From: CAZADA01 sp964568975
GTDB taxonomy: Bacteria > Pseudomonadota > Alphaproteobacteria > Caulobacterales > Maricaulaceae
Direction of reading: 5' to 3'
DNA length: 64,000 nt
Assembly: GCA_964568975.1 (NCBI GenBank)
Contig: CAZMSO010000001.1
Span: forward strand, 62,001 to 126,000
The notes beneath the pieces are model-generated. The model did no database searches. It had not been told where the DNA came from and saw only the letters and a list, made by a program, of their open reading frames with translations. The translations under genes were made by a program, and so were the position numbers. Positions within the stretch are counted from its first letter, which is position 1, and each line of letters begins with the position of its first letter. Positions 1 through 8,422 of the stretch are shown here, piece after piece.

Positions 1-590
1 TCTGCGCCAATCGGATCTTGGTGCAAGCGGGGATTTACGAGGCCTTCGCCGCAAAGCTTGCCGAGGCGATGGCGGCGTTGAAAGTTGGGGACGGTCGCGA
101 GGATGGCGTCAGCCAAGGCCCGCTGATTGACGCCGCGGCGGTGGAGAAGGTCGAAGCTCATGTCGCAGATGCGGTCGCGAAAGGCGCCGCCGTCCTCACG
201 GGCGGTAAGCGCCACGCGCTTGGCGGCTCGTTCTTTGAGCCGACGCTGATCGGCGAGGCGACCGCCGACATGCACGTGTTTCGCGAGGAGACTTTCGGGC
301 CGCTGGCGCCGCTGTTTAAGTTTCAGACCGAAGACGAAGCCATCCATTTGGCCAACGACACCGAGTACGGTCTCGCCTGCTACGCGTACACTCAAGATCT
401 CGGGCGCGCCTGGCGTTTGTCGGAGCGGCTCGATTACGGGATGGTCGGCATTAATGAAGGCCTGGTGTCGACGGAGGTCGCGCCCTTTGGCGGGGTGAAG
501 GACTCCGGCATGGGCACAGAGGGCTCGCGCTACGGCGTGGAGGATTACCTCAACCTCAAATACTCGTTGTTTGGAAAGTTGGGCTTGTGA
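1..590 (+). CDS. Aldehyde dehydrogenase, GabD type (5' end outside window)
   Basis: This is the C-terminal part (about 195 residues) of an NAD(P)-dependent aldehyde dehydrogenase of the succinate-semialdehyde dehydrogenase type. The frame enters at base 3 reading CANRILVQAG, which in this family directly follows the GQTC catalytic loop, so the nucleophilic Cys should lie one or two codons before the window. The EETFGP element and the C-terminal PFGGVKDSGMG segment are present as expected. Its TGA overlaps the ATG of the next gene by one base. In this context it would oxidise the three-carbon aldehyde released by the aldolase; 3-sulfolactaldehyde to sulfolactate is the inferred reaction, not one the sequence proves. 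Confidence 0.9.
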   Translation, partial: CANRILVQAGIYEAFAAKLAEAMAALKVGDGREDGVSQGPLIDAAAVEKVEAHVADAVAKGAAVLTGGKRHALGGSFFEPTLIGEATADMHVFREETFGPLAPLFKFQTEDEAIHLANDTEYGLACYAYTQDLGRAWRLSERLDYGMVGINEGLVSTEVAPFGGVKDSGMGTEGSRYGVEDYLNLKYSLFGKLGL

Positions 591-1516
591 TGAAGCGGGT
601 GCTCTGCGTCGGCCACGCGGTGGAGGACCATGTGTTTCGGGTCCCGGCGTTGCCGCGCGAGGCGATCAAGCATCAAGCGACGAGCTTCGCCGTTGTCGGC
701 GGGGGACCCGCCGCGAACGCGGCCGTGGCTATCGCGCGGCTCGGCGGGGCGGCGCTTTTGGCGGCGCGCGTCGGGGCCGACGGCGTCGGGGCGTCGATCG
801 TCAAAGATCTTGAGTCTGAAGGCGTGGATTGTCGCCTGGTGACGGCGTTTCCCGGCGGCCAATCGTCTGTGTCGGCGGTGATGGTGGACGAGGCTGGCCG
901 GCGAATGCTGGTGAATTACCTCGACGCGAATCTGCCGCGCGACGCGCGCTGGCTCACCGCCGCCTTCCCGGCGGACGCCGAGGTCGTGTTGGCGGACACG
1001 CGCTGGCCGGAGGGCGCGCGCGCCGCGCTCATGGAGGCGCGCGCGCGGGCGATCCCTGGCGTGCTCGACGCCGACAATCCCGCGCCAGAGGACGCTGACG
1101 TGCTCGCGGCGGCGAGCCACCTCGCCTTTTCGGCCGAGGGGTTGCGCCGTTTTACAGGCGAGGCGGACTTAGCGACGGGCCTTCGCGCCGCGGCGAGGCG
1201 CTTTGGCGTGTGGTGTTGCGTCACGGACGGCGCGGACGGCGCGCTGATCGCGTCGCAAGGCGCTGTGACCCGCACGCCCGCGCCGCGGGTGGAGGCGGTC
1301 GACACCTTGGCGGCTGGGGATGTCTGGCACGGCGCCTTTGCGCTCGCGCTTGCGGAAACAGGGGATGAAGCGCACGCGGCGGCGTTCGCCTGCGCGGCCG
1401 CCGCGTTGAAGTGCACGCGCCCAGGCGGCCGCGCAGGGGCGCCCACACGCCAGGAGTTGGCGACGTTTCAAACGACACATGACGCGCGCGCGCGCGCACT
1501 GGGGACGCACGCATGA
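590..1516 (+). CDS. PfkB-family sugar kinase (candidate 6-deoxy-6-sulfofructose kinase)
   Basis: The 308-residue product is a ribokinase/PfkB-family kinase that phosphorylates a sugar with ATP. The GGGPAANAAVAIARLG substrate-binding region lies near residues 37-52 and the DTLAAGDVWHGAFA signature near 238-251, with D244 as the expected catalytic base. I chose the ATG at 590, which overlaps the preceding TGA (TGATG); a GTG at 587 is the alternative. The 3' end overlaps the aldolase start by four bases (ATGA), so the three genes are translationally coupled. Next to a LacD/YihT-like aldolase the natural role is making the 1-phosphate that the aldolase cleaves. Tagatose-6-phosphate or another ketose phosphate is an alternative substrate. 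Confidence 0.9.
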   Translation: MKRVLCVGHAVEDHVFRVPALPREAIKHQATSFAVVGGGPAANAAVAIARLGGAALLAARVGADGVGASIVKDLESEGVDCRLVTAFPGGQSSVSAVMVDEAGRRMLVNYLDANLPRDARWLTAAFPADAEVVLADTRWPEGARAALMEARARAIPGVLDADNPAPEDADVLAAASHLAFSAEGLRRFTGEADLATGLRAAARRFGVWCCVTDGADGALIASQGAVTRTPAPRVEAVDTLAAGDVWHGAFALALAETGDEAHAAAFACAAAALKCTRPGGRAGAPTRQELATFQTTHDARARALGTHA

Positions 1517-2574
1517 GCATGAGCGCTGGATCACTCACTGCTGGGAAACTCTGGGGCCTGCGGCGGCTCGCGGACGCCGGCGGACGGTTTAAAATGACGG
1601 CCGTCGATCAGCGCCCGCCGATCAAGAACCCGATTAAGGAGAAGCGCGGGACGGCCGAAGCGCCGTGGGAGGATGTGGCGGGCTTTAAGGCCCTGCTGAT
1701 TGAGGAGTTGCAGGGGGAATCCTCAGCGATGCTCCTCGATCCCCACTTCGCCTACCCCCGGGCGATCTCGCTCTACAGTCCCGCCAAGGGTCTGATCGTG
1801 ACGCTGGAAGACAGCGTCTTTGAGGAGACGCCCGAGGGCCGGCTTTCCTCTGAAATCGACGACTGGTCAGTGGAAAAGATCAAGCGCGTCGGCGGCGACG
1901 CGGTGAAAGTCCTGACCTGGTATCGGCCGGACGCCGACCCGGCGCTCCGCCAAAAACAGCAGGACTTCACCGCGCGCATCGGCGAAGCCTGCGCCACGTA
2001 TGACATCCCTTATGTCTTCGAACTCCTGGTCTACCCCCTCGCGAAGGACGCCGAACAAACCTCCGATTATGTGGAGATGCGCACCAAGAAGCCCGAACTC
2101 GTGCTTGAGAGCGTGCGCGCCTTCGCTGATCCCAAGTTCGGCGTCGATGTGTTCAAGCTGGAAAGCCCCCTCGCGGCGGAGGATGTGCCCGGCGTTGGAC
2201 GCGACGGGTGGCAGGACGCCCAGACGTGGTTCGACCAGCTGGGCGACGCCGCGGGCCGTCCCTGGGTGATGCTGTCGGCCGGCGCGGGGATGGCGGAATT
2301 CCGCAACATTCTCACTCATGCGTACAAAGCCGGCGCCTCGGGCTATCTCGCCGGGCGCGCGATCTGGCTTAAAGCCTTCCAGCACTTTCCCGATTGGGAC
2401 GCAATGCGCGCCGGTCTGCGCGGCGATGCGGCGGCCTATATGCGCGACCTCAACGCGCTGACGGACGCTGAGGCCACGCCCTGGACCGCGCATCCGTGCT
2501 TTGGCGGCGCTCACGTCACTGTGACCCCGGCGGATGCAGGCTTCCGTCACGCCTATGCTGGCTTTGAGGGCTAA
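1513..2574 (+). CDS. Class I ketose-phosphate aldolase, LacD/YihT-like
   Basis: The 353-residue protein belongs to the class I family that includes tagatose-1,6-bisphosphate aldolase (LacD) and sulfofructose-1-phosphate aldolase (YihT). It would split a ketose 1-phosphate into dihydroxyacetone phosphate and a three-carbon aldehyde. K215 in VDVFKLESPL aligns with the Schiff-base lysine, and PWVMLSAGAG followed by YLAGRAIW forms the phosphate-binding C-terminal half of the barrel. It is slightly longer than LacD (about 326 residues). The start overlaps the kinase stop. With an adjacent aldehyde dehydrogenase the aldehyde product would be oxidised at once, as in sulfoglycolysis where it is 3-sulfolactaldehyde. 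Sequence alone cannot separate the phosphate- from the sulfonate-accepting type. Confidence 0.88.
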   Translation: MSMSAGSLTAGKLWGLRRLADAGGRFKMTAVDQRPPIKNPIKEKRGTAEAPWEDVAGFKALLIEELQGESSAMLLDPHFAYPRAISLYSPAKGLIVTLEDSVFEETPEGRLSSEIDDWSVEKIKRVGGDAVKVLTWYRPDADPALRQKQQDFTARIGEACATYDIPYVFELLVYPLAKDAEQTSDYVEMRTKKPELVLESVRAFADPKFGVDVFKLESPLAAEDVPGVGRDGWQDAQTWFDQLGDAAGRPWVMLSAGAGMAEFRNILTHAYKAGASGYLAGRAIWLKAFQHFPDWDAMRAGLRGDAAAYMRDLNALTDAEATPWTAHPCFGGAHVTVTPADAGFRHAYAGFEG

Positions 2575-2577
2575 GCG

Positions 2578-2676
2578 ATGGCGACGGTCTCTCAGCCCGC
2601 CCCCACATGCTGCGCGAACCTGTTAAGCCTCGACGCGCGCGCGCCGGTCGCGCCGCGCACACCCGGGAGAGTCTGA
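2578..2676 (+). CDS. Possible 32-residue coupled leader ORF
   Basis: A short open frame starts three bases after the aldolase stop, is preceded by GAGGG at a suitable distance, and ends in TGATG, so its stop overlaps the isomerase ATG by one base. The peptide begins MATVSQPAPTCCANLLSL and resembles nothing I know. It could be a translated coupling peptide that keeps ribosomes moving into the isomerase, or chance in a GC-rich spacer. Confidence 0.2.
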   Translation: MATVSQPAPTCCANLLSLDARAPVAPRTPGRV

Positions 2677-4070
2677 TGGCGTTGACTTATGGCGTGGCCG
2701 CGCTGGGGCGGCCGACCTTCGACGTTCCGTTTGCGGAAGAAAAGCTCGCCCAAGCCTTCGCCGCCTTGGACGCGGCCGGGATCACGACGGTCGGCCGCCG
2801 CGAATTGCTGTTCGACGCCGCCGCCGCGGAAGACGCGTTCGCGGAGATCGACGCCGCGGGGCCGATCGACCTTCTGCTTCTGATCCAAGTGACCTTCACA
2901 GACGCAACCATGACCGTCGCGCTCGCCGATCGTGTGGATGCGCCAGTGGCGATCTGGGCGATCCCGGAGCCGCGGCTGGGCGGGCGGCTGCGCCTGAATG
3001 CGTTTTGCGGGCTGAACTTAGCCGCCCATGCGCTCGGGCGGGCGGGCGCGCCCCATGGCTGGCTCTACGCGGCGCCGGACGCCCCCACCATCACGCAGGA
3101 TGTGCGCGCGCTGGCGACGCCAGCGGTCATCGCGCCGTCGCAGGCCGCGCGCGCGCCGGCGACGGATGACCGCGCCGCGGCGGCCATCACCGCGCTGCGC
3201 GGCTCAGCCATCACGGTGGTGGGCGAACATCCTGCGGGCTTCGACACCTGCTCATTTGATGAGGAAAACCTCGGCGCGCTTGCGGATATCGGCGTGAAAC
3301 ACGTCCCCGTCGACAGCCTGTTTGACCGGGCCAAAGGGATCGACGCCTCGCGCGTCGCTGACGTGCGCGCGCGGGTCGCAGGCGATTTGTCCGGCCTCGA
3401 CAGCGTGGATCAGGCGCAGCTGGATCGCTCGCTGCGGGTGTTCTGCGCTCTTGAAGATTTGCAGCACGAAACGGGCGCGAAGGGCATGGCTGTGCGTTGC
3501 TGGCCGGAGACGTTCACGGAGTATGGCTGTGCGGCCTGCGGGCCCATGGCGATGATGAACCAAAAATGCGTGCCGAGCGCGTGCGAGGCCGATGTGTATG
3601 GCTCGCTGTCGGCGCTGTTGCTGCAGGAGCTGGCGCACGAGCCGGTGTGGATGGCCGACCTGGTCGACCTCGATTTCGAGGAGGACACGGGCGTGTTTTG
3701 GCATTGCGGCCTGGCGCCGCTCTCCATGGCGGATCCCGAAGCCACGCCGGAGGCGACGATCCACACCAACCGCAAAATGCCGCTGCTGCATCAGTTCCCG
3801 CTGAAACCCGGCGCGTTCACGATCGCGCGGTTCAGCCAGTCCCGCGGCGAAACCAAGCTCGTCATCGGCCGCGGAGCGTTCCAGCGTGCGCCCATGGCGT
3901 TCACCGGCACCTCCGGCGTGTTCACATTCGCCAAGCCGGCCGCGGATGTGTGCGGGACAATCATGCGCGAAGGCCTCGAGCACCATTACGCCATCGCCTA
4001 TGGCGATCATGTCGCGGCGCTGAAGGCTGTGGCGGCCGGGCTTGATCTGCCCGTGCTCGAACTCGCGTGA
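2676..4070 (+). CDS. L-fucose/L-arabinose isomerase-like protein (candidate sulfoquinovose isomerase)
   Basis: The 464-residue protein resembles the FucI/AraA isomerase superfamily, which interconverts aldoses and ketoses with a divalent metal. Supporting segments are CWPETFTEYGCAACGPMAMM, CEADVYGSLS with a candidate metal-ligand Glu, FWHCG, and EHHYAIAYGDH at the C terminus. The start at 2676 is preceded by GGGAGAG; an upstream ATG at 2607 lies in low-complexity sequence. Isomerases of this superfamily (named SqvD, as I recall) open the sulfo-EMP2 and sulfo-transketolase routes by turning sulfoquinovose into sulfofructose. Position between the aldolase and the glycosidase genes fits that job. 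An isomerase for an ordinary hexose or deoxyhexose remains possible. Confidence 0.75.
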   Translation: MALTYGVAALGRPTFDVPFAEEKLAQAFAALDAAGITTVGRRELLFDAAAAEDAFAEIDAAGPIDLLLLIQVTFTDATMTVALADRVDAPVAIWAIPEPRLGGRLRLNAFCGLNLAAHALGRAGAPHGWLYAAPDAPTITQDVRALATPAVIAPSQAARAPATDDRAAAAITALRGSAITVVGEHPAGFDTCSFDEENLGALADIGVKHVPVDSLFDRAKGIDASRVADVRARVAGDLSGLDSVDQAQLDRSLRVFCALEDLQHETGAKGMAVRCWPETFTEYGCAACGPMAMMNQKCVPSACEADVYGSLSALLLQELAHEPVWMADLVDLDFEEDTGVFWHCGLAPLSMADPEATPEATIHTNRKMPLLHQFPLKPGAFTIARFSQSRGETKLVIGRGAFQRAPMAFTGTSGVFTFAKPAADVCGTIMREGLEHHYAIAYGDHVAALKAVAAGLDLPVLELA

Positions 4071-4138
4071 GGCAGTGATGATCACACGCGCGTCAGAGGC
4101 GGATCAGGCGGCGCGTCAGACGCATGCGCGACGCCGTC

Positions 4139-4172
4139 ATCCTCAGACACGGCGCGGTCGCGATCTGAGGAT
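4139..4172. repeat. Extragenic palindrome, 9-bp arms
   Basis: ATCCTCAGA (4139-4147) and TCTGAGGAT (4164-4172) form a perfect 9-bp inverted repeat around a 16-base GC-rich spacer, in the only sizeable gap inside the first half of the cluster. The following bases (to about 4230, including GGTCCTCGGGTCACGCC) have the look of intergenic repeat elements of alphaproteobacteria. In RNA it would fold into a stable hairpin between the isomerase and glycosidase reading frames. No T-tract follows, so it is not a simple terminator. Confidence 0.5.
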
Positions 4173-4273
4173 CGACATGGCGCGCGGCGCCCCGGCCGTG
4201 GGTCCTCGGGTCACGCCGAAGGGCGACGGCGGTGCTCCAAGTAGCCGCGGCGCACGCGCTCGCTGGCGCGTCG

Positions 4274-6439
4274 ATGGCCGCCGCCATGGCGTTTAATCCG
4301 CTCAACCCCGTCTGGACGCGCCAAGACGGCGTGGGTTTCGTCGGCGACGTCGCTTTGGACGACATGGTCCTTTCGGTCGCCACGGGCCTTGGGCTTTTGC
4401 GCGCGAGCTTGCACCCCTTCGGCTTGCGGGTGCGCCTCGGTCCGGATCGCGCCACGGATTATGGCCTCCTTCGCGGCGACGTCACGCCGGCGCCCGCGAC
4501 TGTGACGAAGACGGAGGGCGGCGCGCGTCTGGAGAGCGCGGACTTCACGTTTGACATTGACGCCGCGAGCCTCGCTTTCACGCTCCGTCGCCGGGACGGG
4601 CGCGTCATACAGCAATCGGCCCGCGACGGACATTTCGCGCGCCCCCTGCGCTTGCCGCCTTTTGCGCGCGTCGAGGACGGCTGGCTCGTCCATCTCGACC
4701 TCACCTCGCGCGAACATGTTTACGGGCTGGGCGAGAAATGGGGGCCGCTCAACAAGCGCGGTCAGCTCATCCGCTCCTACAACATTGATGCGTTGGGCGT
4801 GAATGCGGAGGCGTCTTACAAAAACGTTCCCTTCGCGTGGTGCCCAAGCCCGCGCCTGACGCCAGCGCGGGCGAACGGCGATGGCGACGCGGCGGCGGCG
4901 TCCATGTTCGCGGCCGGCGGCGGCTGGGGCGTGTTTTGCCACACGCCCGCGCCGGTGATGCATGGGGTGGGTTTTCCGCCGTGGTCGAAGCGCGCTTACG
5001 GCCTCTTGATTGAAGATGAGACGCTCGATCTCTTTATTCTCGCCGGCGCGGACGGCGCAGCCCAGCTTGCAGCCTACACCGCCCTGACGGGCCGCGCGCC
5101 GACGCCGCCGGACTGGTCCCTCGGCGTCATCCTCTCGAAGGCCTATTACCGCAACGCCGACGAGCTCTTAGCCACCGCCCGCGAAGTGCGCGCCCGCGGC
5201 GCGCCATGCGACACCATCACTCTTGATGGCCGCGCCTGGCAGGACACTGACACGCGCTTTGCGTTTGAGTGGGACAAGAGCCGTTATCCCGATCCGGGCG
5301 CTGTAATCGCTGAGTTGAAAGCGCTGAACTTTAAAGTCTGTGTGTGGGAATACCCGCTGATTTCCGTACGCAACCCCCTGTTTCACGATTTCGCGGACAA
5401 GGGCTGGCTCTTGAAAGACCGCGCGACGGGTGAGGCGTATCGCTATGACTGGGAGCTGGAGCCGTTTAACGACGTGCTGACGCCCCTGCCGACCTCCGGC
5501 CTCGTCGACTTCACCCACCCCGACGCCTACGCGTCCTGGCGCGATCGACACAAAGCGCTGTTTGATCTTGGCGTTGACATGATCAAGGCCGACTTCGGCG
5601 AGCAAGTCACTGACGACATGGTGGCGTACAATGGCGAAAGCGGCCGGGCGCTGCACAATGTTTATGCGTTGCTGTACAATCGCTGTGTGTATGACGCCGC
5701 AGCGGCGTACGCGAAGAACGGGCCCTTTTTGTTCAGCCGCTCGTCTTGGACCGGCGGGCAGAATTACCCCGGCCATTGGGGCGGCGATCCCCAAGCGGAT
5801 TGGGAAGGCCTGGCCGGCAGCCTGCGCGGCGGGCTGTCTTGGGGCATGAGCGGCGGGCCTTATTACGCGACCGATGTCGGCGGCTTTTACGGCGATGAAC
5901 GCGATCCGACGCTTTATGTGCGGTGGCTGCAGGCCTCAGTGTTTTCCTCACACATCCGCCTGCACGGCATTGGACCCCGTGAGCCCTGGACTTACGGGCC
6001 GGAGGCGGAGGCGGCCGCGATGGCGGCGCTGCGGCTGCGCTACCGGCTTGCGCCGTATCTCAAGCGCGTCGTCGCTGAGGCCGCCGAGACGGGACTGCCG
6101 GTCCAACGGTCCATGGCGCTCGCATGCCCCGATGAGCCGCAGTCGTGGGCGTTTGAACACCAGTTCTTCTTCGGCCCGGATCTCTTAGTCGCGCCGTGCT
6201 TGGATCCCGATGGCCATGTCGCGGTGTATGCGCCGCGCGACGCCGCGGCGCGGGCCTGGCGGCGCTTTCCCGATGGGACGCCGTTTGAAGCCGGCCAGGC
6301 CCATGGGCTGACGCTGCGGCTTGACGAGATGGCGGTCTTTGTGCGGCCCGGGGCGTCGGTCCCGCTGGGGCCGGACATCGCCTTTACGGAACAGAACACA
6401 GACTTGGAGACCGTTGAACAGATCTGGCAGGCTCCATAA
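4274..6439 (+). CDS. GH31 glycoside hydrolase, YicI-like (alpha-glycosidase)
   Basis: This is a retaining alpha-glycosidase of family GH31. The nucleophile is the Asp of MIKADFGEQV (codon at 5591-5593) and the acid/base is the Asp of HWGGDPQADW (codon at 5786-5788); VFSSHIRLHG is also typical. It resembles alpha-xylosidase YicI more than sulfoquinovosidase YihQ. Aligned by eye with YihQ, the sulfonate-binding R301, W304 and Y508 are replaced: the segment reads DTDTRFAFEWD, and DVGGF replaces DIGGY. No signal peptide is evident, so it is probably cytoplasmic. I prefer the ATG at 4274; a GTG at 4232 and an ATG at 4286 are alternatives, and none has a clear ribosome binding site. It probably releases the sugar that the isomerase uses, but the glycoside is unknown. 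Confidence 0.9.
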   Translation: MAAAMAFNPLNPVWTRQDGVGFVGDVALDDMVLSVATGLGLLRASLHPFGLRVRLGPDRATDYGLLRGDVTPAPATVTKTEGGARLESADFTFDIDAASLAFTLRRRDGRVIQQSARDGHFARPLRLPPFARVEDGWLVHLDLTSREHVYGLGEKWGPLNKRGQLIRSYNIDALGVNAEASYKNVPFAWCPSPRLTPARANGDGDAAAASMFAAGGGWGVFCHTPAPVMHGVGFPPWSKRAYGLLIEDETLDLFILAGADGAAQLAAYTALTGRAPTPPDWSLGVILSKAYYRNADELLATAREVRARGAPCDTITLDGRAWQDTDTRFAFEWDKSRYPDPGAVIAELKALNFKVCVWEYPLISVRNPLFHDFADKGWLLKDRATGEAYRYDWELEPFNDVLTPLPTSGLVDFTHPDAYASWRDRHKALFDLGVDMIKADFGEQVTDDMVAYNGESGRALHNVYALLYNRCVYDAAAAYAKNGPFLFSRSSWTGGQNYPGHWGGDPQADWEGLAGSLRGGLSWGMSGGPYYATDVGGFYGDERDPTLYVRWLQASVFSSHIRLHGIGPREPWTYGPEAEAAAMAALRLRYRLAPYLKRVVAEAAETGLPVQRSMALACPDEPQSWAFEHQFFFGPDLLVAPCLDPDGHVAVYAPRDAAARAWRRFPDGTPFEAGQAHGLTLRLDEMAVFVRPGASVPLGPDIAFTEQNTDLETVEQIWQAP

Positions 6440-6545
6440 ACGACGACGGCGGCCGCCAGAAGCCGCCGGCGCACACGAACCAGGGAGGCGGCATTGACCG
6501 AGGGCGGACGGCGCTGCGCGCACAGCGTGGCCGAGGACGAAGCCT

Positions 6546-7127
6546 ATGGCTGCGGCTGAGGCGCTCCACGCGCTGGCGGAACGCCTCGGCGCGGCGAACG
6601 AACGCGTGGGCGTGGCGGCGCGCAATGCGGCCGGCGCGTTGCTGGTGGTCATGACGGGCGTCGTCATGGCCCAAGTGGTCTCGCGTTACATCTTCAACAG
6701 CTCGCTGAGTTGGACGGAGGAGCTGTCGAAGGTCTTGATGGTGTGGTCAGCGTTTCTGGTCGCGCCCTGGTCCTATCGCCACGGAGCGAATGTCGCGATC
6801 GAGATGTTCGCCGACGCCCTCCCCGCGCGGCTGCGGCGGGTGATCGAGCTGGTGATCACACTCTTCGTGTTGTGGATCGTGGCGGTGCTGTTTCGCGAAA
6901 GCCTCGCCTTTGTCGCGCGCGGGATGCAAAGCCGCGCGGCGTCGCTGCCGGTGACGACGGGGCTGTTTTACGTCATCACGCCAGCGGCGTTCGCCGCGCT
7001 CTTCTTCACGGGGGTGGAGCTTGGCCTGCGCCAGCTGGCGGGGCTCGCTGGACGGCCGGACCCCGTGGAGGGCCAAGTGAGCCCGGGCATTGTCAAGCCG
7101 CCCCCGCCCGTGCGCGAGGGCCGCTGA
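6546..7127 (+). CDS. TRAP transporter small membrane subunit (DctQ type)
   Basis: This 193-residue protein has four predicted membrane helices and the DctQ pattern VVSRYIFNSSLSWTEELSKV near residues 40-60. It pairs with the large subunit to move a carboxylate, sulfonate or sugar acid across the inner membrane using a sodium or proton gradient. Its stop overlaps the next ATG by one base. Encoded between a catabolic gene set and SorAB, it most likely imports the pathway substrate or a sulfonate intermediate. TRAP systems are known for taurine, isethionate and dihydroxypropanesulfonate. Confidence 0.9.
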   Translation: MAAAEALHALAERLGAANERVGVAARNAAGALLVVMTGVVMAQVVSRYIFNSSLSWTEELSKVLMVWSAFLVAPWSYRHGANVAIEMFADALPARLRRVIELVITLFVLWIVAVLFRESLAFVARGMQSRAASLPVTTGLFYVITPAAFAALFFTGVELGLRQLAGLAGRPDPVEGQVSPGIVKPPPPVREGR

Positions 7128-8413
7128 TGTCGCTGGCGTATTTTTGGATCTTCTTCGTCTTGTTGGCCGCCGGCGCGCCGGTGGTGTTCGCGCTTTTGAT
7201 CGGGCCGGGGCTCAGCCTTGTCCTCGACGGCCAAACGCAATTCCATAACGCGCTGCTGTCGCGGCTCTATAATGGGATGGATTCCTTTCCGCTGATGGCG
7301 GTTCCGTTTTTCATCCTGGCTGGCGAAGTGATGAACGCCGGCGGGGTGACCTCCTCGCTCGTGCGGTTTTCCCAAGCCATGATCGGTCATGTGCGCGGCG
7401 GCCTGGCGCAGGTGAACATTCTCTCCTCGATCTTGTTTGCAGGGCTGTCCGGCTCGGCGGTGGCCGACACCTCCGCGCTCGGAAAAATGCTGGTGCCCGC
7501 GATGGAGGAGAACGGCTATTCGCGCCGGTTCGCCGCGGCGGTGACGGCGGCCTCCTCCGTGATTGGGCCGATTATTCCGCCCTCTGGCATTATGATCATT
7601 TACGCCTTCGTGATGAATGTGTCCGTGGCCGGACTGTTTGCGGCGGGCATCGCGCCAGGGATCCTGATTTGCGCCGGCCTGATGACGATGACAGCCGTCC
7701 TGGCGAAGCGGCGCGACTATCCCGCCGCCAGCCGCCGCGCCAGCTGGGAGGAGCGCGGCCAGACGCTCTTCGTCACTCTGCCCGCGCTGATGACGCCAGT
7801 GATTTTGTTGGGCGGGATCTTGGCTGGCGTGTTTACGCCGACTGAAGCCGCGGCGGTGGCGGCGACCTACGCCCTCGTCATTTCCCTGTTCGTGATGAAG
7901 ACGCTGACTGTGCAGGATTTGCCGCGGATCTTCGTCAATGCGGCCGCCCAGTCCGGCGTCGTGCTGCTGTTGGTGGGCGCGGCGGTGACGTTTGCGTGGA
8001 TCATCACAGTCTCCGGCATGGCTGAGACCGTGTCGGAGCGGATTTCCGGGACGACGGACAATGTCTTGATCCTGTTGTTCTTGATCAATCTCTTGCTGTT
8101 TGTCGTCGGCATGTTCTTAGACGCCGGCCCAGCGATTATGATTTTGGGCCCGGTGCTTGCGCCGACCTTTGTCGAGCTTGGGGTTGATCCCCTCCACTTC
8201 GCCATTGTGATGTGCGTGAACCTCACCGTGGGCCTGGCGACGCCGCCCATGGGGCTTGTGCTGTTTGTCGCCTCGTCAGTATCGGGGGAAAAACCCGATC
8301 GTATCGCTGTAGAAATGGCGCCCTTTCTGGCGGTCGAGATCTTCGTCATTTTTTTGATCACCTATATTCCCGCTTTGTCACTCACGATCCCCCGCTTGCT
8401 CGGTTTCGCTTGA
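7127..8413 (+). CDS. TRAP transporter large membrane subunit (DctM type)
   Basis: The 428-residue product is the transport channel of a TRAP system, with about 12 hydrophobic segments. The pattern GLSGSAVADTSALGKMLVPA, the IGPIIPPSGIMI loop and VNLTVGLATPPMGLVLFV are typical of DctM. The frame is open upstream, but the ATG at 7127 overlaps the DctQ stop and starts the conserved protein. It works with the preceding subunit and the binding protein that follows nine bases later. Confidence 0.93.
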   Translation: MSLAYFWIFFVLLAAGAPVVFALLIGPGLSLVLDGQTQFHNALLSRLYNGMDSFPLMAVPFFILAGEVMNAGGVTSSLVRFSQAMIGHVRGGLAQVNILSSILFAGLSGSAVADTSALGKMLVPAMEENGYSRRFAAAVTAASSVIGPIIPPSGIMIIYAFVMNVSVAGLFAAGIAPGILICAGLMTMTAVLAKRRDYPAASRRASWEERGQTLFVTLPALMTPVILLGGILAGVFTPTEAAAVAATYALVISLFVMKTLTVQDLPRIFVNAAAQSGVVLLLVGAAVTFAWIITVSGMAETVSERISGTTDNVLILLFLINLLLFVVGMFLDAGPAIMILGPVLAPTFVELGVDPLHFAIVMCVNLTVGLATPPMGLVLFVASSVSGEKPDRIAVEMAPFLAVEIFVIFLITYIPALSLTIPRLLGFA

Positions 8414-8422
8414 GGCCCGCCC

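Noticed and set aside
4274..6439. Naming the GH31 gene yihQ (sulfoquinovosidase)
   Set aside because: The key sulfonate-binding residues are not present in my by-eye alignment, so only the family is claimed.
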